Below, piece by piece: positions 24,787 through 31,600 of a DNA stretch of 64,000 nt. Position 1 is the stretch's first letter. Each line of letters starts with the position of its first letter. Location: NCBI GenBank assembly GCA_013822765.1, contig PNKY01000017.1, positions 36,078 to 100,077 on the forward strand, written 5' to 3'. This stretch comes from Rhodospirillum sp. GTDB lineage: Bacteria; Pseudomonadota; Alphaproteobacteria; Dongiales; Dongiaceae. The translations under genes and the position numbers were made by a program. A model generated the notes under the pieces. It was not told the origin of the DNA. It did no database searches and saw only the letters and a program-made list of their open reading frames with translations.

Positions 24787-25677
24787 ATGAACACCGAAGT
24801 CATCGTGACCTGCGCCATCACCGGCGCCGGCGACACGGTCGGCCGACATCCCGCCATCCCGGTGACGCCGAAGCAGATCGCCGATTCCGCGATCGAGGCC
24901 GCCAAGTCGGGCGCCACCATCTGCCACATGCACGTGCGCGATCCGGAAACCGGCAAGGGCGCGCGAGACGTCAAGCTCTATGCCGAGGTGGTCGATCGCG
25001 TGCGCTCCTCCGGCGTCGACATGATCGTCAATCTCACCGCTGGCATGGGTGGCGATCTCGACATCGGCGCCGGCGAAGATCCCATGAAGTTCGGCCCCAA
25101 CTGCGACCTGGTCGGCCCGCTGACACGCTTGGCGCACGTTGAAGAGCTGCTGCCGGAAATCTGCACGCTCGATTGCGGCACGCTCAACTTCGGCGATGGC
25201 GACCTGATCTACGTCTCGACGCCGAAGCAGCTGCGCGCCGGCGCCAAGCGCGTGCAGGAGCTGGGCGTGAAACCGGAACTGGAGGTGTTCGACACCGGCC
25301 ATCTCTGGTTCGCCAAGCAGATGCTGAAGGAAGGCCTGCTCGATTCGCCGCCGATGTTCCAATTCTGCCTCGGCATTCCATGGGGCGCGCCCGCCGACAC
25401 TGTCTCGATGAAGGCGATGAAGGACAACCTGCCCGAAGGCGCCGTGTGGGCGGGCTTCGGTATCGGCCGCATGCAGATGCCGATGGTCGCGCAGGCGATG
25501 CTGCTCGGCGGCAACGTGCGCGTCGGGCTCGAGGACAACCTGTGGCTCGAGAAAGGCGTCTACGCCAGCAACGCCACGCTGGTCGACCGCGCCATCGACA
25601 TCATCCAGAAGCTCGGCGGCCGGCCGCTGACGCCCGCCGAAGGGCGCAAGAAGCTCGGCCTTAAGCCGCGCAACTGA
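24787..25677 (+). CDS. BKACE-family beta-keto acid cleavage enzyme (3-dehydrocarnitine cleavage)
   Basis: 296 residues. The N terminus VIVTCAITGAGDTVGRHPAI with PVTPKQIADSA, the metal-site HMHVRDPETG, and later LDCGTLNFGD and FQFCLGIPWG identify the DUF849/BKACE fold, which condenses a beta-keto acid with acetyl-CoA and releases acetoacetate. Next to carnitine dehydrogenase the expected reaction is 3-dehydrocarnitine plus acetyl-CoA to betainyl-CoA plus acetoacetate (CdhC of Pseudomonas). AAGAGGAG lies before ATG 24787. First gene of a tight operon with 22-, 15- and 14-base gaps. Confidence 0.9.
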   Translation: MNTEVIVTCAITGAGDTVGRHPAIPVTPKQIADSAIEAAKSGATICHMHVRDPETGKGARDVKLYAEVVDRVRSSGVDMIVNLTAGMGGDLDIGAGEDPMKFGPNCDLVGPLTRLAHVEELLPEICTLDCGTLNFGDGDLIYVSTPKQLRAGAKRVQELGVKPELEVFDTGHLWFAKQMLKEGLLDSPPMFQFCLGIPWGAPADTVSMKAMKDNLPEGAVWAGFGIGRMQMPMVAQAMLLGGNVRVGLEDNLWLEKGVYASNATLVDRAIDIIQKLGGRPLTPAEGRKKLGLKPRN

Positions 25678-25699
25678 GATCACGCAAGGGGAACAACAC

Positions 25700-26665
25700 A
25701 TGGCTTACATCACCAACATCAAGACCGTCGCCGTGATCGGCGCCGGCGTTATCGGCAGCGGCTGGGCCGCGCGGGCGCTGGCCAACGGCCTCGACGTGAT
25801 CGCCTGGGACCCGGCGCCGAATGGCGAGCAGACCCTGCGCGCCAACGTCGCCAATGCCTGGCCCGCTTTGGAGCGCGTCGGACTGAAGCCCGGCGCCAGC
25901 CAGAACCGCCTCAAGGTCGTGAAGACCGTCGAGGAATGCGTGAAGGATGCCGACTTCATCCAGGAAAGCGCGCCGGAGCGCGAGGACCTGAAGCGCAAGC
26001 TGCACGCGCAGATCACCCGCGCCTGCAAGCCGAACGCGATCATCGGCTCCTCGACCTCGGGCCTGCTGCCCAGCGACTTCTACAGCGACACCGTCAACCC
26101 CGACCGCTGCCTGGTCGGCCACCCGTTCAACCCGGTCTATCTGCTGCCGCTGGTCGAAGTGGTCAAAGGCAAGAAGACATCCCAGGAGGCGGCCGACGCC
26201 GCAGCCCAGATCTATGCCGCCATCGGCATGCATCCGCTGAAGCTGAGCTCGGAGATCCCGGGCTTCGTCGCCGACCGCCTGCTCGAGGCGGTGTGGCGCG
26301 AGAGCCTGCACATGATCAACGAAGGCGTCGCCACCACGGCGGAGATCGATGATGCAATCCGCTTCGGCTGCGGCATCCGCTTCTCCTTCATGGGCAGCTT
26401 CCTGATCTACACGCTGGCCGGCGGCGATGCCGGCATGAAGCACTTCATGGCGCAGTTCGGCCCGGCCCTCGAATTGCCCTGGACCAAGCTGAAGGCCCCG
26501 CAGCTCACCGACGAACTGATCGACCGCGTGGTCGAAGGCACCGACCAGCAGAAGGGCAGCCGATCGATCAAGCAGCTCGAGCGCTATCGCGACGACGCCA
26601 TCATCAGCGTGCTCGACGCTATCAAGGGCGCCAAGCAGCGCCACGGTTTGCGCCCGGACGAGTAA
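25700..26665 (+). CDS. cdhA: L-carnitine 3-dehydrogenase
   Basis: 321 residues, the size of the Pseudomonas enzyme; some rhizobial homologues are longer because they are fused to a thioesterase. The NAD-binding motif GAGVIGSG is at 14-21, followed by ESAPEREDLKRKLHAQI, SSTSGLLPSDF, the substrate-site GHPFNPVYLLPLVE and IPGFVADRLLEAVWRE, all typical of the 3-hydroxyacyl-CoA dehydrogenase superfamily subgroup that acts on carnitine. It oxidises L-carnitine to 3-dehydrocarnitine with NAD+ for the BKACE enzyme encoded just before it. Confidence 0.9.
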   Translation: MAYITNIKTVAVIGAGVIGSGWAARALANGLDVIAWDPAPNGEQTLRANVANAWPALERVGLKPGASQNRLKVVKTVEECVKDADFIQESAPEREDLKRKLHAQITRACKPNAIIGSSTSGLLPSDFYSDTVNPDRCLVGHPFNPVYLLPLVEVVKGKKTSQEAADAAAQIYAAIGMHPLKLSSEIPGFVADRLLEAVWRESLHMINEGVATTAEIDDAIRFGCGIRFSFMGSFLIYTLAGGDAGMKHFMAQFGPALELPWTKLKAPQLTDELIDRVVEGTDQQKGSRSIKQLERYRDDAIISVLDAIKGAKQRHGLRPDE

Positions 26666-26680
26666 AGGTCACGAATAGTC

Positions 26681-27172
26681 ATGATCGCAGCGCCGCTCAG
26701 CCTGTACAGGACGCGGGTGAAGCCGGAGTGGGTGGACTACAACAACCACCTGAACGACGGCTATTACCTGGTCATCTTCAGCCTGGGCGGCGTCGATGAG
26801 TTCATGAATCGCATCGGCATGTCGGATGCCGAGCGCCGCGCGACCAAGACCACCATCTACACCCTTGAAGCGCACATCAACTATCTGCGCGAGGTGAAGC
26901 TGGATGAGGAAGTCGAAATCCGCTGCCAGCTGATCGGGTTCGATCAGAAACGGTTCCAGCTCTATCTCACCATGCACACCGCGCGGCTGGGCGACGAGCT
27001 GGCGGCGACCTCGGAGTTCATGCTGGTCAATATCGACAGCGCGGGCGATCCTAAATCCGCGCCGTTCCGGCCGGACGTCGCCACCAAGCTGGCGGAGGTC
27101 ATGGAAGCGCACAAGGCGCTGCCCCTGCCCCAGAATTCCGGGCGCGCCATCGGCCTGCCCAAGAAGAAGTAG
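26681..27172 (+). CDS. Hotdog-fold thioesterase, probable betainyl-CoA thioesterase (CdhB-like)
   Basis: 163 residues. The N-terminal WVDYNNHLNDGYYLVIFS carries the catalytic Asp/Asn-Asn-His region of 4-hydroxybenzoyl-CoA thioesterase relatives, followed by the long helix and TIYTLEAHINYLREV strand. In carnitine degradation the partner thioesterase releases glycine betaine from betainyl-CoA. It sits 15 bases after carnitine dehydrogenase and 14 before the acyl-CoA dehydrogenase, which supports that role. No signal peptide. Confidence 0.85.
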   Translation: MIAAPLSLYRTRVKPEWVDYNNHLNDGYYLVIFSLGGVDEFMNRIGMSDAERRATKTTIYTLEAHINYLREVKLDEEVEIRCQLIGFDQKRFQLYLTMHTARLGDELAATSEFMLVNIDSAGDPKSAPFRPDVATKLAEVMEAHKALPLPQNSGRAIGLPKKK

Positions 27173-27186
27173 ACAGAGAGACTGCC

Positions 27187-28344
27187 ATGGACTTCGGCCT
27201 GACCTCGGAACAGCAAATGCTGGTCGACAGCATCCGCGCCTTCGTCGAAGCGGAGCTGAAACCGCACGAAGAAGAGGTCGAGCGCACCAACACGGTGCGG
27301 CCGGAGCTGATCCAGCACATCCACGCCGCCGCCATCAAGAACGGCTTCTATGCCGCCAACATGCCGGAGGAGCTGGGCGGTGGTGGCCTCGATCATGTTG
27401 CGCTGACCTTGATGGAGCGCGAACTCGGCCGCACTTCGTTCGCGCTGCAATACGCGGTGGCGCGGCCCAGCAACATCCTGCGCGCCTGCCAGGGCGAGCA
27501 GGTCGAGCGCTACCTGCTGCCCGCCATCCGCGGCGAGCGGGTCGAATGCCTGGGACTGACTGAGCCCAATGCCGGCTCGGACCTGCGCTCCATGCAGACG
27601 CGTGCCGAGGCCGACGGCGACGATTTCGTCATCAACGGCACCAAGCACTTTATCTCCTATGCCGATGTCGCGGACTTCATCGTGCTGTTTGCGGCCAGCG
27701 GCGTCGAAGAGACCAGCAAGGGGTCGAAGAAGAAAATCACCTCGTTCCTGGTCGACAAGGACACCAAGGGCCTGGACGTGCGCATGGGCCCCCACTCCGT
27801 GTCCCATCGCGGCTTTCACCACTGCGAGCTGGTCTTCAACAACTGCCGTGTGAAGAAGGGCCAAGTGCTGGGCGAGGTGCATCGCGGCTTCGATGTCGCC
27901 AACCAGTGGCTCGGCGCCACCCGACTGACCGTCGCGGCCCAATGCGTCGGCCGAGCCCAGCGGGCGATGGAGATGGCGGCGCAATGGGCTGCCACCCGCA
28001 AGCAGTTCGGCCAGACCATCGGCAAGTTCCAGGGCACCTCCTTCAAGCTGGCCGACATGGCGACCGAGATCGAAGCGGCGAACCTGCTCTGCCTGCAGAC
28101 AGCCTGGAAGACCGACCAGGGCAGCGTCACAGACGCCGATTATGCGATGGCGAAGCTCTACGCGACCGAGATGCTGGCGCGCGTGACAGACCAGACTGTC
28201 CAGATTTTCGGCGGCATGGGCTTGATGGAAGAGGTCGGCGTCGAGCGGCTGTGGCGCGATGCGCGGGTCGAGCGCATCTGGGACGGCACGTCCGAGATTC
28301 AGCGCCACATCATTTCCCGCAGCGTGCTGCGTCCGCTCGAGTAA
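27187..28344 (+). CDS. Acyl-CoA dehydrogenase family protein
   Basis: 385 residues. All three parts of the fold are present: N-terminal helices (LTSEQQMLVDSIRAFV), the middle beta domain with LGLTEPNAGSDLRSMQ, and C-terminal helices with RKQFGQTIGKFQ and IFGGMGLMEE. Where many short-chain enzymes have the catalytic Glu in a YEGTSEI-like stretch, this one has WDGTSEI (Asp near 366), so the base may be Asp or lie elsewhere. In context it could oxidise gamma-butyrobetainyl-CoA or an acyl group taken from acylcarnitine. Last gene of the carnitine operon. Confidence 0.87.
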   Translation: MDFGLTSEQQMLVDSIRAFVEAELKPHEEEVERTNTVRPELIQHIHAAAIKNGFYAANMPEELGGGGLDHVALTLMERELGRTSFALQYAVARPSNILRACQGEQVERYLLPAIRGERVECLGLTEPNAGSDLRSMQTRAEADGDDFVINGTKHFISYADVADFIVLFAASGVEETSKGSKKKITSFLVDKDTKGLDVRMGPHSVSHRGFHHCELVFNNCRVKKGQVLGEVHRGFDVANQWLGATRLTVAAQCVGRAQRAMEMAAQWAATRKQFGQTIGKFQGTSFKLADMATEIEAANLLCLQTAWKTDQGSVTDADYAMAKLYATEMLARVTDQTVQIFGGMGLMEEVGVERLWRDARVERIWDGTSEIQRHIISRSVLRPLE

Positions 28345-28530
28345 GGCTACCCACCTCCCGCGGTATCACTCGGAGAAAAGTGTTTGCGACGCGTAGGCCT
28401 TTGAGCCGCTTGCGAGCGCACACTAGAGCGTGACCCACGGTCCGCGCTGCTGACCTCCAACAGGCCCAACGTGGTTAATTCAGTTCTAACAAATAAACCG
28501 CATTGTATCTGTCTCGATTTTTCGCATCCT

Positions 28531-28552
28531 TCTTCACACGCGCGTGTGAAGA
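28531..28552. promoter_or_regulatory. Perfect 22-bp palindrome upstream of the adhesin gene
   Basis: TCTTCACACGC and GCGTGTGAAGA form an uninterrupted perfect palindrome centred about 90 bases before the GTG of the giant adhesin gene. It is followed by no T run, so an operator is more likely than a terminator. Its half-site TTCACA/TGTGAA recurs with shorter spacing in the two palindromes before the cys operon. The rest of 28345-28630 is AT-richer than its surroundings (28471-28530) and is the probable promoter region, but no confident -35/-10 pair was chosen. Confidence 0.6.
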
Positions 28553-28630
28553 CTATGTCGGTCGGCTAATAACCCTTTCATCGGTACTCGGGCACCCTGT
28601 CTCCAACGAATTTGCATTGGAGCGACGTCC

Positions 28631-31600
28631 GTGTCCGACCAGGTCAATGTTGGCGATTACAGTCTCGAGATCAGCGGCGACGAGGTCGTCGTCCGCGACG
28701 AAAGCGGCGCGATCGTCGAGACCGTGGACCTGGATGATGTCGATGGCCAGCTGACGCTGCCGGACGGCCAGAAGGTCGACCTCGCCTCCATCCTGGCCGA
28801 CGCCGGCGTCGAGAACTTCCAGACCGCGGCGGGCCCGGCCAACGACAACCTCGGCTCCATCAACGGCGGCCCGGCGGCTTTCACGCCCTTCCCCGGCACC
28901 TCGGATGAGTTCGGAGGGTTCGATTCCGAGGGCGCGCTGGGTGGCACCTCGCTGAGCTATGACGATCCGGGCACCGATGACAATCGCAGTTACGATCCGG
29001 CGGAGGCCCCGGTCCCGGTGACCTGGAGCAGCCACGATCCGTGGCGCATCGACGAAAACCAGGGCGGCGTCTCGTTCGGCAAGGTCATCACCGGCAATCC
29101 GGCCGACATCAAGTTCGAGGTCTCGGACGACCGCTTCGAAATCGTCGACGGCGTCCTGCAGCTGCGCGACGGCGTCAGCTTCGACTACGAGACCGAGGCG
29201 GGCATTGACCTCGAGATCACCGCCACGTCCCGCACCGGCGACGTGAAGACCATTCCCGTCCACATCGACGTGACGGATGTAAACGAAGCCCAGACCGACT
29301 TCATCGTCGACGGCAACGCGGCCAACGAGAATGTGGCGGGCGCTGTCATCGGCAAGCTTACCGTTGCCGATCCGGACCAGGGCGACGAACAAACCTTTCA
29401 GGTCTCGGACAGCCGTTTCGAGGTGGTTGACGGCCAGCTCAAGTTGAAGGATGGAGTCTCGCTCGATCACGAGAGCGAGCCAACGATCGACGTCACCATT
29501 ACTGCCACCGACCAAGGCGGCCACCAAATCCAGCGCGCGGTCACGATCCAGGTCGGCGACGTGAACGAGGGCCAGACCTCGCTGTCGCTGGTCGGCGACA
29601 GCATCGCTGAGAACGCCCCGGGCGCGGTCGTTGGCGCCGTCATCGTTGCCGATCCGGACGCTGGCGACAGCCAGAGCTTCCAGGTTTCCGATAACCGTTT
29701 CGAGGTGGTCGACGGCCAGCTCAAGCTGAAGGATGGCGTCTCGCTCGACCACGAGGGCGAGCCGACGGTCAACGTCACCGTGACCGCCACCGACAGCGCC
29801 GGCCACCAGATCCAGCAGGTCTTCGCTATCACCGTCGGGGATGTGAACGAAGCGCAGACCGCCCTTTCGCTCGACAACAGTTCCGTGGCGGAGAACGCCG
29901 CGGGCGCGGTTGTCGGTTCCTTGATAGTCGCCGATCCGGACGCCGGCGACAGCCAGAGCTTCCAGGTTTCCGACAGCCGCTTCGAGGTGGTCGACGGCCA
30001 GCTCAAGCTGAAGGATGGTGTATCGCTCGACCACGAGGGTGAACCCTCGGTCAACGTCACCGTGACCGCCACCGACAGCGCGGGCCATCAGATCCAACAG
30101 ACTTTCGCCATCACGGTCGGCGACGTGAACGAAGCGCAGACCGCTCTTTCGCTCGCCAGCAGCTCGGTTGCCGAGAATGCCGCTGGCGCCGTCATCGGCG
30201 CTTTGACCGTAGCCGATCCGGATGCCGGCGACAGCCAGAGCTTCGAAGTTTCCGACAGCCGCTTCGAGGTGGTCGACGGCCAGCTCAAGCTGAAGGACGG
30301 CGTTTCGCTCGACCATGAGAGCGAGCCGTCGGTAAACGTCACCGTGACCGCCACCGACGGCGCCGGCCATCAGATCCAGCAGACCTTCGCCATCACCGTC
30401 GGCGATGTGAACGAGACGCCGACCGACATCAACCTCTCCGGCAACACCGTGGTCGAGAACGTCGCAGGCGCCGTGATCGGTGCGCTGTCCGCGATCGATC
30501 CGGATGCCGGCGACACCCATAGCTTCGAGGTGTCGGACAGCCGCTTCGAGGTCGCGAACGGCCAGCTGAAACTGAAGGACGGCGTGTCGCTCGACTTCGA
30601 GAGCGAGCCGAACCTCAACGTGACCGTGGTCGCCACCGACAGCGCCGGCAACAAAGTGCAGGAGACCTTCTCCCTCTCGGTCGGCGACGTCAACGAAGCG
30701 CAGACCGCGCTGTCGCTCGATCACAGCCAGGTGCAGGAGAACGCGGCGGGCGCCGTCGTCGGCACGCTGACGGTGGCCGATCCGGACGCCGGCGACAAGC
30801 AGAGCTTCCAGGTCTCCGACAGCCGCTTCGAGGTGGTCGACGGCCAGCTCAAGCTGAAGGACGGCGTCTCGCTCAACCACGAGGCCGAGTCGACTGTCAA
30901 CGTGCAGGTCACCGCCACCGACATGGGCGGCCATCAGATCCAGCAGGCCTTCGCGATCAGCGTCGGCAACGTCAACGAGGCTCCCATGAGCCTCAGCCTT
31001 GCGACCGACAGCACGCAGCTGCTGATCAACGGCAGCTTCGAGGCCAACAAGCTGAGTAACGGCCAGTGGTCGCTGTTCAGCGGCATCGATGGCTGGAAGA
31101 CCAGCACGCAGGTCGAGATCCAGAACAACGTGACCAACAAGGCGTCGGACGGCGCCCAGGTGGTCGAGATGGATGCCGACAACAAGGTCGACAACCTCTA
31201 TCAGGACGTCCAGACGGTCGCTGGTCGCGCCTACGAGCTGACCTTCGACACGTCGACCCGTGGCGACACCAAGCACACCGATACCATCGAGATCTACTGG
31301 AACGGCGTGAAGGTCGGCTCGGTCGATCCGCAGTCCACCACCTGGCAGTCCAGCAGCTTCCAGGTGATTGGCACCGGCGGCAGCGACCGTCTCGAGTTCC
31401 GTGAAGTCAGCGGCAACAACGACAATTACGGCGGCCTGCTCGACAACGTCGCGCTCAAGGGCATGGGCGCCACCGTCCCCGAGAACTTCAAGGGCGTGGT
31501 GATCGGCACCCTCTCGGTCACCGACCCGGATGCCGGCGACAGCCACAGCTTCTCGGTCTCGGACAGTCGCTTCGAAGTGGTGGACGGCCAACTGAAGCTC

